Origin: Lumnitzera littorea
Lineage: Eukaryota; Streptophyta; Magnoliopsida; Myrtales; Combretaceae
NCBI GenBank assembly: GCA_024138015.1
Contig: JAMXBB010000002.1
Coordinates: forward strand, 15,669,931 to 15,733,930
Length of the DNA stretch: 64,000 bases
Reading direction: 5' to 3'
How positions within the stretch are numbered: the first letter of the stretch is position 1; each line of letters begins with the position of its first letter. Positions 22,801-36,139 of this stretch are shown in pieces. Both the position numbers and the translations under genes were made by a program. The notes below the pieces were generated by a model that was given only the letters and a program-made list of their open reading frames with translations, was not told the DNA's origin and searched no databases.

Positions 22801-23805
22801 ATGGTGGTGTAGTACTTTGATAGCCAATCCATGCCTAAAATGATGTCAAAATTAGATAGCCCTAACAAGCTAGCACTAGCAAGTTAGTTGACAAGATTCT
22901 TCTTTCAACAATTACTTCTACATTTCTACACATTCGATTTGAAACCAGCCCACTTCCTAAAGTTAAATTCATAGATAATTCAAAACTTAGAGTCATAATA
23001 CATAAACCACACAATTTCATGTAGGAATCAACTACACAAGAGCTAGAAGTACTCATATCAAACAACACATAAGCTCATGGTTATAGATAGAGAGTATACT
23101 AGCCAAGGTGTCTATATTTGAGGCAGTTTCCTAATGCTAAAGAGTGAGCACTCTTGCTAGGGTTCTTTAGTGAGGTCTCGCATGCTAAGGTCATGTAGGT
23201 TTAGGAATTAAGGGGGGTGGGTTTGGTAGTTGGTGCCCTTATAGCTTGAGTAGCAGCATCTTTGTCTCTACAATCATTAATTCTATGACCCCTCTAATCG
23301 TACATAAAACAAAATCCTTGATGGAGAATAGTAACCTCTTTATAGTTTTTACTTTTATACCCTATCTTCCCATAGAGAAAACAGGTCTTCGGAGTCAACT
23401 TAGAAGTCGACAAATCATGTAAGCTAAAGCATCATGTACATATTATAGTGGGTGCTAGAGCTTTAAGTTGAGGAGCAAGTGGTAAAGCTACAGGCCTAGG
23501 TTGTGTCATAACTGGTCTATCTTTGTGGTCTTTAATAATAATACTAAAGTAAGCCTCTTGGCAACTCTTTCAAAACTAAGCGTAGCATAACTCAGTAGTG
23601 GTCTCTTACCCAAAAGTACTCCTACACGGCAATTCAATTGGTCTTACCTTCTCTTCAACCATTTCTCAAAGCTCTTCCTCTTGTTCATTGCTTTTAAGTA
23701 CACTCTGAAACCTTACTACTTGTTCTTGTATCTTCAGTTCTAACATATGACTAAAACGGTTAATCTACAATTGTTCATCAACTTTGGTAGCCTTAGGTAT
23801 ACAGT
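19850..23805 (-). pseudogene. Gyp1 gag-pol remnant (Ty3/gypsy)
   Basis: From high to low coordinates the minus strand shows these parts. There is a decayed zinc knuckle, CFMYD then RGHRINDC, near 23270-23325. The aspartic protease reads LFDMSTSSS (about 23030-23068) and FDIILGMDWLSKYY (near 22810-22850). The reverse transcriptase has LMMPFGLTNIPATFMVLMN and FINDILIYSKS (22078-22095 for the core), where the first catalytic Asp of 'DD' is Asn. The RT tail at 21773-21976 reads VSFLSYIVNKDGITMD and VRSFLSP. The integrase zinc finger at 20747-20929 contains CQTCQMIKIEHQRPA and WKWEHVTIDFVT. A decayed core contains AYNNNYQ and MTPYELC. A chromodomain-like tail reads IKVQWSPKS (about 19869-19900). 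Numerous stops. Gag is cut at 23805 by Gyp2. Confidence 0.85.
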
Positions 23806-24662
23806 GATACGACGTACCGAGAGCTGATAAAGGCGACAGTATCAAGAGTGGGTCTAAGCTTGCTCAAAAGCTTGAAGAATGAATGAGGGATCACATGAAA
23901 ACAAGAAAAGTAAAACAAGTAAACCTATGAATAGATTCGAATGATATGAGATACTAATTGAACTTCTAATGATTCATGATGCAACTTGATATGATGTGTA
24001 AGATGGTTTGGTGAGGTTATTCACTACCTAATATTGTCGAAGGGTTAAGATAAGAGTAAAGTAAGCAAATAAGCTAAGTATATTCAGTATGTTGGAGGTG
24101 ATTCTCTTTATAGTTACATGTATAAAGGGTATTTATACCTGTAAAATTAAGGTAACCTACCTAAAATGGAAAAGACTAAAAGGAATAATAAATGGTACAA
24201 ATAAAAATTCAAAGTGATCAATGATTAGGGTAGTTAAATTCTTTCACGTGGTCATGGATACATAGCAACAACGTATTAGAGACGCTTCGAGTAGAAACTT
24301 GCAAATGTTATGGTTAGGATGGTGGTGCCAAGTAGAGGTGGGTTTGTTCGAGTAAAGGAGCTACTGTGGATGTATGTTACATCTCTCAGCTTCTTGGCAC
24401 AAATATTACATAGATAGAGGTCGGATTAGTCATAGTTGAGCAAGCTTATGAGGGGTTGGGCTATCAGCAGGGCATATGTCTACTTGGCACTCAACTATTG
24501 AGAGATGTGTAGTTACTTGGGTTAGCATAAGAAATTGGTCGACAGCGATGATCAACTCAGCCTAAGCAGTAGTGGGCTAGAATAGGAGAATTCATCTTGT
24601 TAATTCTTCTAGGCTTTGAGCTTGACTATGGGTTAAAGGTCCAGTAGTCTGATTTTTATCAT
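23806..24662 (-). repeat. 3' LTR of Gyp2
   Basis: On the minus strand it starts TGATAAAAATCAG and ends CGTCGTATCA (TGATA...TATCA ends). It is closely related to 29483-30326 and, in opposite orientation, to the LTRs of Gyp3. Confidence 0.85.
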
Positions 24663-24679
24663 CTCCTTTTGGTTGATTT

Positions 24680-27600
24680 GGATTTGGGATTAAATCCAAC
24701 TAGTCTTCATCCAATTCTCGTTCAGGGTAATAGGGGCTGAGGTTAACAATGTTGAAGGTGTCAGAGACTTCATAATCTTTGGGTAGTTACAGTTTGTAGG
24801 CATTTTCATTAATTCTTTAGAATATTTTGAAGGCACCTTTGGCTCAAGTGGATAACTTATATTTTCTTTTGCTCAAGAACCTATCCTTGCTTAAATGCAA
24901 CTACACCAAATGTTCGGGTTGAAACTGTGTTAATTTCCTTCCTTTTCTCCTCTCTTGCATTTTCTTGGTAGCTTAGTCAATCTATCAAGTAATTTTCTCA
25001 TAGATCTACTATAGAAACTGTGCTTAAGCTTTTATGTCAAGTTCTTTTTATTCGGATAAGGGCATAGGGGTATGGTCAAGGGATAGCTTTGGATTGAGGT
25101 TGTAGATGACTTCAAAGGGTATTTGCTTTGTGATGTTGTGTACAATATGTTTGCAAGCGAATTTGACTACTGGCAAATAGATATCCCAATTAGTCATGTT
25201 ATTTCCCATTGTAGCTTGAAGTAGTGATCCTAAAGTGTGATTGATTACCTCTGTTTGGCCATCGATTTAAGGGTAACAAGAAGTGTTGAATAGTAGTTTA
25301 GTCCTCATACGACGCCACAGGGTCTCCTAGAAATAGCTTAAAAACTTTAGATCTTTATATAAGATTACACTTCTCACCACGCCATGTAATCGAACAATTT
25401 CTTACAAAAAGAGAGAAGCAATAGTGAAAGCATTGTTAGTTTTAGAGCAAGGCACAAAGTGTGCCATCTTACTAAATCTATCTACGACAACCATCACAGA
25501 ATCTTTGCCCTAGGCAGTCCTTAGTAATTCGAAAACAAAGTTTATGCTCAACTTAGTCCAAGGTCGGGATAGGATAGGTATAAGCATTGCTTTCCTTTGT
25601 TCGGCTCAGCATTTAGCCCTTTTGTAAGTAGCATGGCCCTCAATAACTCGGTGTACATCTTGTCTCATTTTTGGCCAAAAGAATTATTTATTCAATAACT
25701 CATATGTTCTTTCTCTCCAAAATTATTGGAGAGTCCTCCACTGTGGGCTTCTTTTACCAGTAGCTCTCAATTTGAATAGGTTGGCATACACAATTTTCCA
25801 CTTTGGAACAAATAGTTATCCTTTACATAGTACTCATCCACTATTCTTTTGCCGATACATTGCCCAAATATAGGATCAAAGTGGGGGTCTTACCGATCCT
25901 GTTCCTTAATGTTTACAAACCTCAATAGCCCAGTTTGCAACTCAATAAGAAAAAGATATCTTCTTAACAAAGCATCATCAACTACATAGCTCTTTCCATG
26001 TTTGCATATGATTACAAAGTTAAATCCTTTTAGGAATTCAACCTACTGTGCTTGCTGCTTTGATAACTTGGTTTGACTTCAAAGGTACTTAATAAATTCT
26101 TGATTTGTATAGATAACAAACTCTTTCGACAATAGATAGTACTACTATACTTGAGTGCTTAGATAAGGGCTAGGAGTTCTTTATCATACACTAAGTAATT
26201 CAATTGAGGTCCTCTAAGCTTCTCGCTATGGTAAGCAATTGGCTAGCCTTCTTACATTAAGACAGCGCTTATATAAATGCTTAACGTGTCACATTTTAGC
26301 TTAAATAATTTTCGAAGTTAGGTAAGGCTAATATAAGTACGGTAAGTTAATCTTACCTTTACTTCACCAAAACTTCTCTCCTCTCTTTATCCCCATTTGA
26401 ACTCAATTTTTTTCATTGTCAGCTCAGTAAAGTGTGCAACAATGGTACAAAAATTTCTAATGAATCTTCAACAAAAGGATGTTAGTTCGTGGAAACTTTT
26501 CACCTTAGCACAAGTGGTTAGGGTTAGCCACTTGACAATAGCTTGGATCTTCTCATCATCAACTTGCAAGCCCCCTCCACCAAGTACATATCTTAGAAAT
26601 ATCACTTCCTCCTAACAGAAACAATACTTCTTTAAATTGCTGAGTAACCTCTCAGCTCGAAGTACATCAAGTACGGTACGAAGATGTTTATAGTGACTCA
26701 ACAGGTCGACATTATATACAATGATGTCGTCAAAGTATACCACAACATATTTCTCGATCAGATTTCTCAGCACATAATTCATTAATTGTATGAAAGTGCT
26801 TAAAGCGTTTGATTGGCCAAAAGGCATAACCATTCACTCGTAAAGTCTATGCTGAGTTTTGAAGGCAGTTTTTCATTCATCTCTTGGCCTCATCTAGATT
26901 TGATAGTAGCCAGACTTCGAATCAATTTTACTGAAAACTTTAGCTCCATTCAATTCATCCAATATGTCCTCTAGTTTAGGAATAAGGTACCAATATTTGA
27001 TTATTATCTTGTTCACAACTCTATTATTGATGTATATTTACTAGGTTCCATCCTTTTATGGCACAAGGATTGTCGGCACAGTACAGAGGCTAAGAGACTC
27101 CTTTACATATCGCTTCTCAAGTAGTTCATTGACCTATCTTTGGAGCTCAATAGCTTATTCAAGATTCATCTAATAAGCTAGCTTATTCAGTAGGGCAGCC
27201 CCGAATATCAAGTCAATTCAGTGTTTAATACCTTAGAAAGGGGGTAATTCATTGGGCAACTGTTCGAGAAATAAGTCAGCATATTCATCTAATAGCTCCT
27301 TGACCTTTTGGGGCAGTTTAATTTACTCTTTCAACTCTAATAACCTTCTGACCAACATAAAAGTTGACATGTTAGCCTTTATAGCTTATCAAAGCTTGGC
27401 TCTACAGAATTAAAGTCTTCTTAGATCCTTGAGTAAGTTTACCTTGCAGTTTGCTAACTTGGCTTGGCATCATAGAGTTCAAAGTAATCTTCTTCCCATC
27501 TTTTTTGAACATGTAGGTGTTCTTGAATTCATCATGCATAACTCTTCGGTCAAAAAGCTAAGGTCTACCAGTAGAATATGAGATGCACACATGGTTAAGA

Positions 27601-29230
27601 TGTCATAGAGAATTTCGTCAGAATAATTTCCAATAGAGATCGATAGCTATACTTGTTGAGTGACATGTAGTACTCCCTTCTTATTCAGCTAATGCAATTT
27701 GTACAGCTTCACATGTGAGATAGTCAGCAACTTCAGTTTTTTAATTAGGTTAGTAGACGCCACATTGGTACAGCTCCTGCTGTCTACTATGAGCATACAA
27801 ACCTGATCATTCACCTTGTAAGTAATATGGAACAAATTCTCTCTTCAATAGAGGGTTCTATACTCATTGCATATTGGACAACTAAGGTTAGCTTGTCTAA
27901 GTCCTCGGTAAACACATCATCTTTAACCAATTCATCCTCTTAAGTAGCTTCCTTCTCAAGGACAACCTCCTCTGTAGTTTCCTCATTAGTACTATCCATT
28001 TCGAGCTTAAGGATAGCTGCTTTAATAATCATAGTTCGTTGGTTTAGACACTAAGTAACCATGTATCTAAACCATTGGCATTTGAAGCACTTGATTTAGC
28101 TCGTTTTCCTCCCATATCCTTATCCCTTCTCATAAGTTCTTGTCGATATGTCACCATCAGGTTGGCCCTTCTATTTAGCTTCGACATCTACTCTTCTGGT
28201 CAACTCAATTTGAGCTTGGTAACTTCCTTGAATAGGTCTGCTCATCGGGGTTTAGGTCAACATTCAGCTCCTTCCCTTTCTTTCCACTTATTAGGCTCCA
28301 CCTATTGGGCTATTCATATAGCCTCATCCAATGTAGTGAACTATTGAAGTTCCATAATATCTTAAGTGTCATTTCTTAATCCAATAAGAAATTTGGATCT
28401 TGTTTATGCTGCTAGTTCATCCACTTCACAACGTATCATAAGTATTTGAATTTTTAGACATATTTATCAATAGTTTGGCTTCCTTATCTCAACTCTTGAA
28501 AGTGTCTTGCATATAAATATCCGGCACAAATCTGTTTCGGAGTATCCTCTTCATCTTAAGCCAAGTGTTTACCTCCTTATATCATTCTTGTCTTCTCATG
28601 GTCTAAAAGTTCTTCCACCACATCGTAGCATAGCTTAAGAACTCTATAGCAGTAGTCATCATCTTCTCTTGGTCCTTGTATTGTTAATAATTGAAAACTC
28701 ACTTAAGCTTCTCTTCCCAATCCAAATAATCATTTGCATTCTCATAACCATTGAAGCTCGAAATCTAAAGCTTTACACGGTCGGTAGCTTAGTGTGCTTT
28801 AGCTTGTCCTTCATCTTCTTTGTACTCTTCTTCCCCCTCATCATCCATATCTCCCAACTTAATCCTTCATTGCACTCATCCTTTTAGTCCTCTACCTTGA
28901 ACTTACTGAGCTGGGTTTTGTCCTCTAGTAGGTTGAGCAATTTATGGGGTATCTTACACTACTTTAGCTTGTCAATAAGCTATTGCATGAATAACTCTGG
29001 TCAAATTAACTATGAGGTTGACTATCTCATCAAGTCTTTTATCTGTACTTTTGGGGGTACTTTAAGGTTGTCAGCAATAGTAAACAACACTACCATTGTC
29101 ATCTCCAATACCAGCATTAATAGTAGGATTTGTCATTTTCTTCAACAAAACTTAGCTTCAAACTTCAAATTTGAGATACAACTGGCACTATTCCTCCAAA
29201 CTAAACAATATGTACACTCTTCCATACAAA
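24680..29230 (-). pseudogene. Gyp2 gag-pol remnant
   Basis: Gag-like text is at about 28350-29230. The protease block (about 27750-27850) reads HITYKVNDQVCMLIVD then SRSCTNVAS, where the active-site glycine of 'DSG' is Arg. The RT block at 26612-26833 reads MVMPFGQSNALSTF, VVVYFDDIIVYN and LKKYCF, with the YFDD catalytic core (26720-26737) preserved. RNase H and the integrase zinc-finger region follow toward lower coordinates; wording includes HFDPIFGQ, a LCMPTYSN block and VKEAHSGGLS (about 25690-25890). Frames are broken many times. The same proteins occur on the opposite strand in Gyp3, in slightly better condition. Confidence 0.8.
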
Positions 29231-29482
29231 TGTTCAACTAATTTGCAAATACTACACTGCTCTAACGAACAACAAACCCAATTGAAACTTACTCTGTTTT
29301 CATATGTTTGAAACAGGGCAAAACATTATATTTAGTCACAACAAACTTTTACTCCTTCTACTTACTCAAACACTTATAGCTATCTTCTACGCAATATAAC
29401 ACATTACTACAACAATCACTACTACTCAAAGAAATTCAAACACAACTTACTCAAATGAAACCTCTACTCTGATACTAAGAGA

Positions 29483-30326
29483 TGATATGACAAGCTAAGA
29501 GTTGACAATGGCAACTGTATCGAAGGTAAGTCTAAGCTTGTTGAAAGCTTGAAGAGCGAATGGGGAAACACACGAAAACAGGAAAAGTAAAACAAGAAAA
29601 CCTACAACCTCTAAAAGATATGATACACCAATGGAACTTTTGAAGACTCACGGTACAACTTAATACAATGCATGAGATGGTCCAATGAGGTTACTCACCA
29701 CGTAGCTTTACTTAAGAGTTATGATAAGAGTGAAGTAAGTAAATAAGCTAACAAGCAATGTTTATGGAAAGAGAAGTATATTCAGTATGTTAAAGATGAT
29801 TCTCCTTATGGCTACATGTATAAAGGGTATTTATACTTGCTAAATTAGGATAACTTGCCTAAAATGAAAAAAACTAAAAGGGCAATGTCCCAAAGAACTA
29901 ATGTAGAAGAAATAATAAAAGGGTAAAAAAATTCAAAGCGATCAATGATTAGGGTAGTTGAATCCTTTTACATAGTCTTAGATACATGGTGACAGCATAT
30001 TAAAGATGCTTGGGATAGAAACTGGCGAATGGTACAGTCAGGATGAGGGTATCGAGTAGGGGAGCTGAGTAGAGGTAGGTTTGTCTAAGCAAAGGAGTTA
30101 TTGCGGATGTGTGTTGCATCTCTCGACTTCTTGGCACAAATATTGTCGAGATGGAGGTCAGCTCGGTCATGGTAGAATAGGTATGTGAGGGTTGGGGCTA
30201 TCAGCAAAGCATACATCTACTTGGCACTCAACTTCCAAAAGATGCGTAGTTACTTAGCTTGGCCTAGGGAGTTGGTCTTTAGCAAAGATTAGCTCGGCTT
30301 CAGCAGAAGTAGGCTAGAATAGGAGA
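29483..30326 (-). repeat. 5' LTR of Gyp2 (outer end missing)
   Basis: Aligns with 23806-24590. The last ~70 bp that reach TGATAAAAATC in the other LTR are absent; after 30326 the sequence changes to a type B LTR fragment. The inner end, TGATATGACAAGC on the + strand, abuts the primer site remnant. Confidence 0.8.
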
Positions 30327-30344
30327 TGTGTAGTTAGTCGGCTC

Positions 30345-30790
30345 TATATTCCTTTTTACCCTTTGTCATATTTGGCCCTTTTTGTTTGTACTAAGAACCT
30401 TCTTTATACTTTATATAATTTCCATTATTATATTGTTGCCTTAAGAGACTTACTATAAATTGTCCCTCGTTTGTAGCTACAGATAACTTAATCAATGAAA
30501 TTAGAATTCAGACATTACATATTATTCCCCTATTCTTGCGAGATACCTTTTCCAACCAACAACCTACACTCTTATCTAATCTTGTCTAATAGTTCGAGAT
30601 TAGTGGTGAGTAAACCTTAGTATTAGCTTATATGTCACATCAAGCAAAGTACGAAATTGTGTTGTGTTTGTTAATGCATCACCTACTCTATATCGTTAAC
30701 CCACTACCCCTTCTTAGATATCTCGAAGGACATATTGGTTACCTTCCCCACTGCAAGCCTTAGTAATTAACTTAGTTCCTAGGCACATCA
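30345..30790 (+). repeat. Type B LTR fragment
   Basis: Matches the 3' half of the LTR at 5401-6296, including the ending (..aggcacatca here, ..aggtgcacatca there). It lacks the 5' half. It sits between the 5' ends of Gyp2 and Gyp3, which point away from each other. CATCG (30791-30795) follows, then Gyp3. Confidence 0.75.
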
Positions 30791-30795
30791 CATCG

Positions 30796-31716
30796 TGATA
30801 AGAATCAAACTATTAAACCTCTAACCTGTAGCCGAGCCCAAGGCCTAAAAGGATTAATAAGAAGAATTCTCCTACTCCAGCCCACTCTTACCGAAGCCAA
30901 GCTGATCTTTGCTGCCAACCAACTACCTATGCCAAGCCAAGTAACTATACATCTCTTAGTAGTCGAGTGCCAAGTAGATGTATGCTTTGTCAACAAATTG
31001 ACCCCTTACACTCCTGTTCAGCCATGACTAAGCTGACCTCCATCTCAGCAATATTTGTGCTAAGAAGCCGAGAGATGCAACACATATCCGCAGTAACTCC
31101 TTTGTTCAAACAAACCCACCTTTGCTCAACTCTTCTACTCGGTAGCCCCATTATAACTATACTATTCGCTAGTTTTTACTCGAAGCGTCTCTAATACGTT
31201 GTCACTACATGTCTAAGACCACAAGAAAGGATTCAATTGCCTTAATCATTGATCACTTTGAATTTTCATTTGTACCATTTATTATTCTTTATACATTACT
31301 TCTTTGGGATATTACCCTTTTGGTATTTTCCATTTTAGGTAAATTTCCCTAATTTGTGGGTATAAATACCCTTTGTATATGTAACCACAAGGAGAATCAT
31401 CTCCAACATACTAAATATACTTCTCTTTCTGTGAACATTTCTTATTAGCTTGTTTGCTTACTTCACTCTTATCTTAATACTTAAGTAAAGTCAGGTGGCG
31501 AGTAACCTCATTGGACTATCTTGTGTGTCATATCAAGTCACGCCATGAGTCTTCAGAAGTTTCATTGGTGCGTCATATCATTTAAAGCTATTCGTGGGTT
31601 TTCTTGTTTTACGTTTCCTATTTTCGTACGTTCCCCTATTTTCTCTTTAAGCTTTTAACAAGATTGGACCTACCTTCAATACCATTGCCCTTGTCAACTC
31701 TCGGTGCGATGTATCA
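30796..31716 (+). repeat. 5' LTR of Gyp3
   Basis: 921 bp, TGATAAGAATC to GATGTATCA. Aligns with 36140-36933 and, reverse-complemented, with the Gyp2 LTRs. It contains tataaatacccttt near 31360, a plausible TATA region of the LTR promoter. Confidence 0.85.
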
Positions 31717-32059
31717 TCTCTTAGTATCAAAGCAAACGTTTCGTTTAGGTAAGTTATGTTTGAACTTCTTTGAGTAGTAGTGATTGTTGTAGTAATGTGT
31801 TGTAGTACGTAGAAGATAACTATAAGTGTTTAAGTAAGTAAAAGGCATAGAAGTTTGTTATGATTGCATAATCTATTTTTCCTTGTTTCAAACATACGAA
31901 AACAGAGCAAGTTTTGATTAGTTTTGCTATTCATTAGAGTAGTGTTGTATTTGCAGATTAGTTGAGCATTTGTGTGGAAGAGTGTGCATGTTGTTTAGTT
32001 TAGAGGAATAGTGCCAATTATCTCTTTGATTCGAAGTTTAAAACTAAGTTTTGTTAAAG

Positions 32060-35000
32060 AAAATGATGTATCCTACTATTAATGCTAATATTGGAGTTGT
32101 CTACCATGGTCGACAACCCTAAGGGACCCCTAGAAATATAGATGAAAGACTTGATGAGGTGACCAATCTCATAGCTAATTTGAGCAAAGCTATTCATGTA
32201 ATGGCTTATTGATAAGTCAAAGTAGTGCATAATACCCTATAAGCTGCTTAACTTGCTAGAAAATAGAACCTAGCTCGATAAGTTCGAGGTAGAGGAGTAT
32301 GAGGATGGGTACGACAAAGGATTGACTTGGGAGATAAGGATGATGATAGGGAAAGAGTATGAAGAAGAAGAAGGACAAGTTAGAGCACACCGAGTTGCTA
32401 ACAATGTGAAGCTTCATATTTCGAGCTTTAATGATTCTAGGAATGCAGATGATTATTTAGATTAAGAAGAGAAGATTGAGCGAGTTTTTTTATTATTACT
32501 AGTACAAAGTCTGAGAGAAGGTGAGGACTGTTGTTGTGGAGTTCTTAAGATATGTCGTGATGTAGTGGAAGAACTTCCGAGCCATAAGAAGACAAGAAGG
32601 ATATGGGGAGGTAAATACTTGGCCTGAGATGAAGAGGATACTTCGAAATGGGTTTGTGTTGGATATGTTTTTACAAGACACTTTTACTCGACTTCAAGAG
32701 TTGAGATAAGGAGGTCAAATTGTTGATAAATATGTTTAAGAATTCCATATACTTATGATACCTTGTGAAGTGGATGAACCATAAGCATGAATGGTATCTA
32801 TATTTCTTACTAGATTAAGAAATAACATCTAAGATATTGTGAAACTTTAGCAATTCACTACATCGGATGAGGCTATACAAATAGCCCAATGAGTGGAAAA
32901 ATAGAATGAGTAGAATGCTGACCCGACCCCTGATGAGCCGACCTAGTTGGTTAGGTGGACCTGTTTAGGGAAGTTACAAAGCTTAACTAAGTATCAAACT
33001 GACTAAAAGGGTAGATGTAAGAGCTAAATAGAAGGATTAACTAAATGGTGACATGCTGATGATAACTTATGAGAAGGGATAAGGATTTGGGTGAAAATTG
33101 AGTTAGATCAAGTGCTTCAAATGTCAAGAGTTTGGATACATGGATGCTTAGTATTTGAATAAATGAACTATGATTATCAAAGGAGATGTCCCTAAGCTCA
33201 AAATGGATAGTATTGATGAGGAACTTGAAGAGGAGATTGTTATCAAGAAGGAAATTACTCAAGAGGATGAACTGGTTGAAGAGGATGTGTTTGTTAAGGA
33301 CTTAGACAAGCTAACCTTAGTTTTCCGAAGTGTGATCAGTATAGAACCCTCTATCGAGGAGGAGCAAAGAGAGAATTTATTCCATATTACATATAAGGTG
33401 AATGAGTAGGTTTGTGTGCTTATAGTGGATAGTGGGAGTTGTACCAATGTGCAATCTACCGACTTGATTAATAAATTGAAGTTGTCAACTATCTCAAATC
33501 CAAAGTTATACAAGTTGAATTGGTTAAATGGGAAGAGAGCACTATATGTCACTTGGTAAGTATTGTTGCTAATCTCTATTGGAAATTATTCTGATGAAAA
33601 TCTCTATGATGTGCTACCTATGTGTGTGTCTCATCTTTTACTAGGTAGACCTTGACTTTTTGATTGAAGAGTTATGCATGATGGACTCAAGAATATCTAT
33701 AAGATAGAAAAAGATGAGAGGAAGATTACTTTAGACCATTATAAGCTAAATTTGCTCAAGGATCTAAGAAGACTTTGATTCTAAGTAAAGTCGAGCTTTG
33801 AGAAGCTATAAAGGTTGACATGTTGACTTTTATGTTGGTCCGAAGGCTATTAAAGTTGAAAGAGCAAATTAAGCTACCCTGAGAGGTCAAGGAGTTATTG
33901 GACGAATATGCCAACTTGTTTCTTAAACAGTTACTTGAGGGATTACCCCCTTTTTAAGACATTAAACATTGCATTGACTTAATACTTAGTACTACCCTGT
34001 CGAACAAGTTAGCATATCAGATGAATCTTGAATAAGATGCTAAGCTCTAAAGATAAGTCAATGAACTACTTGAAAGGGGATATGTGAAGGAGTCTCTTAG
34101 CCCTGTACTGTACTAGCATTACTTATACCAAAAAAGGATGGTACTTGGTGAATGTGGGTCGATAGCAGAGTTGTGAACAAGATCATGATCAAGTACTAGT
34201 ACTCTATCCTCAGACTAGAGTACATGTTGGATGAATTGAATGGAGCTAGAGTTTTCAGTAAAATTGATTTAAAGTTTAGCTACCATTAGATTCGAATGAG
34301 GCTGGGGATGAATGAAAAATTTCCTTCAAAACTCGGCTCAAACTTTACGAGTAGATGGTTATGCCTTTTGGCCTTTTAAATTCTTTGAGCACTTTCGTCC
34401 AATTAATGAACCATGTGTTGAGAAATTTAATTAGGAAGTGTGTTGTGGTGTACTTTGACGACATCCTTGTATATAGTATTGACCTATCGAGTCATTGTAA
34501 ATATCTTTGTGTTGTACTTGATGTACTTCGAGTTGAGAGGTTATTCGGTAATTTAAAGAAGTATTGTTTTGCTAGGAGGAAGTAGTATTTCTAGGATATG
34601 TAGTCGGTGTAGGGGGCTTATGAGTCAATGATGAGAAGATCTGAGCTACTATCAAGTGGCCGACTTTAACCACTTGTGCCGAGGTGAGAAGTTTCCATAG
34701 ATTGTCATCATTTTATCGAAGATTCATTAGGAATTTTAGTACCATTGTTGCACCCCTTACTAAGCTGACGAAGAAGAACATTGAATTCAAACGGGAAGAA
34801 AGAGAGGAGAGGAGTTTTGGTGAAGTAAAGGCAAGATTAACTTCCGTACCTGTATTAACCTTACTTGAATTGAGAAGATATTTGAGTTGGAATGTGACAT
34901 CTCAAGCATTAGTATAGGTGTTGTCTTAATGTGAGAAGGTCGACTAATTACCTACCATAGTGAGAAGTTCAGAAGACCTTAATTGAATTACTTAGTGTAT

Positions 35001-36115
35001 GACAAATAACTCCTAACCCCTTATTCGAAAGCTCTAAGTATGGCAGCACTATCTATTGACGAGAGAGTTTGCCATCTATATAGATCATGAGTCTTTAAAG
35101 TACCTTCGAAGTTAGACTAAGTTATCAATGTGGCAAGCATGATTAGTTGAATTCCTAAAAGGATTCAACTTTGTAATTAAATACAAATAAGGCAAGAGCA
35201 GTGTAGTTGCTAATGCTCTATCAAGAAAACATCTTCTTCTTACCAACTTACAAACCATATTGTTAGGGTTCACAAGCATTAAGGAATAGTATTGGCAAGA
35301 CCCCCATTTTGGTCCTATATTTAAGAAATGTGCCAATGGAAGAATAGTGGATGAGTATCAATTGGAGGATAGCTATTTGTTTAGAGGTGGAAAATTTTAT
35401 GTGCCAACCTATTCAATTCGAGAGTTACTGGTGAGAGAATCCTATAGTAGAGGAATCTCCGGTCATTTTAGGGATATTTTAGAGAGAAAAAAACATATGA
35501 GTTATTGAGTGGATAGTTCTTTTGGCAAAAAATAAGATTAGATGTGTATTGAGTTATTGAGGGCCGTACTACTTGCAAGAGGGCTAAATGTCAAGTCAAA
35601 GAAGGGAAAGCAATGCCTTTACTTGTCTTGACCTAACCTTTGATTAAGTTGAGAATGGACTTCGTTCTTAGATTATTAAGGACTACCTAAGGCAAAGATT
35701 CTGTAATGGTTGTTGTAGATAGATTTAATAAGATGGTACACTTTATGCTCTGTTCTAAAACTAATGATGCTTCAACTATTACTTCTCTCTTTTAGTAGGA
35801 AATTGTTTAGTTACACAGAATGTCGAGAAGTGCAATCTCAGACAAAGATCTAAAGTTTTTGAGCTATTTCTAAAGAACTTTGTAATGTCCTATAGAGACT
35901 AAACTACTATTCAACATTTCCTATCACTCCAGAATTAATGGCCAAATAGAGGTAGTCAATTACACTTTAAGATCACTACTTCGAGCTATAATGGAGAAGA
36001 ACACGGTTGATTGAGATGTCTATTTGCCAGTGGTTGAATTTGCTTACAACCATATTGTATATGACACCACCATGCAAATATCCTTTAAAGTCATCTATGG
36101 CCCTTAATCTAGAGT
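32060..36115 (+). pseudogene. Gyp3 gag-pol remnant
   Basis: Gag text begins near 32070 (LDEVTNLIANLSKAIHVM). A decayed zinc knuckle CFKCQEFGYMDA is at about 33112-33147, with the histidine replaced by Tyr. An acidic linker is at 33170-33409. The protease reads VCVLIVDSGSCTNVQ (33411-33455; DSG present, preceded by one stop). RT reads MVMPFGLLNSLSTFVQLMN and VVVYFDDILVYSIDL (catalytic YFDD from 34451). The RT-RNase H junction at 34684-34917 reads MRSFHRLSSFYRRFIRNFST then VAPLTKL, as in CRM/Galadriel-like elements. Integrase text includes ELLVRESYS near 35420 and a decayed core to FKVIYGP near 36090. About half of each domain is free of stops; overall it is nonfunctional. Confidence 0.85.
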
Positions 36116-36139
36116 TACCCCTTGACCATAACCCTATGC

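Larger units (their letters stand above)
23806..30326 (-). mobile_element. Ty3/gypsy element Gyp2 (minus strand)
   Basis: LTRs at 23806-24662 (3') and 29483-30326 (5', lacking its outermost ~70 bp) align over their length. Between them lie gag, protease, RT, RNase H and integrase in Ty3/gypsy order on the minus strand. The RT and RNase H wording (VVVYFDDIIVY, then a LCVPTYS-like block) resembles CRM/Galadriel-type chromoviruses, a tentative placement. A primer-site remnant (minus strand TTAGTATCAGAGT, about 29465-29479) and a purine-rich tract next to the 3' LTR (complement of tctccttttggtt, 24664-24676) are in the right places. It interrupts gag of Gyp1. The 5 bp before the 3' LTR are TACAG, but no partner was found because the other end is rearranged. 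Confidence 0.85.

Noticed and set aside
33170..33409. Acidic 79-codon frame as an independent protein
   Set aside because: It lies between the zinc knuckle and protease of Gyp3 and is in the frame that leads into the protease, so it is the gag-pol linker.
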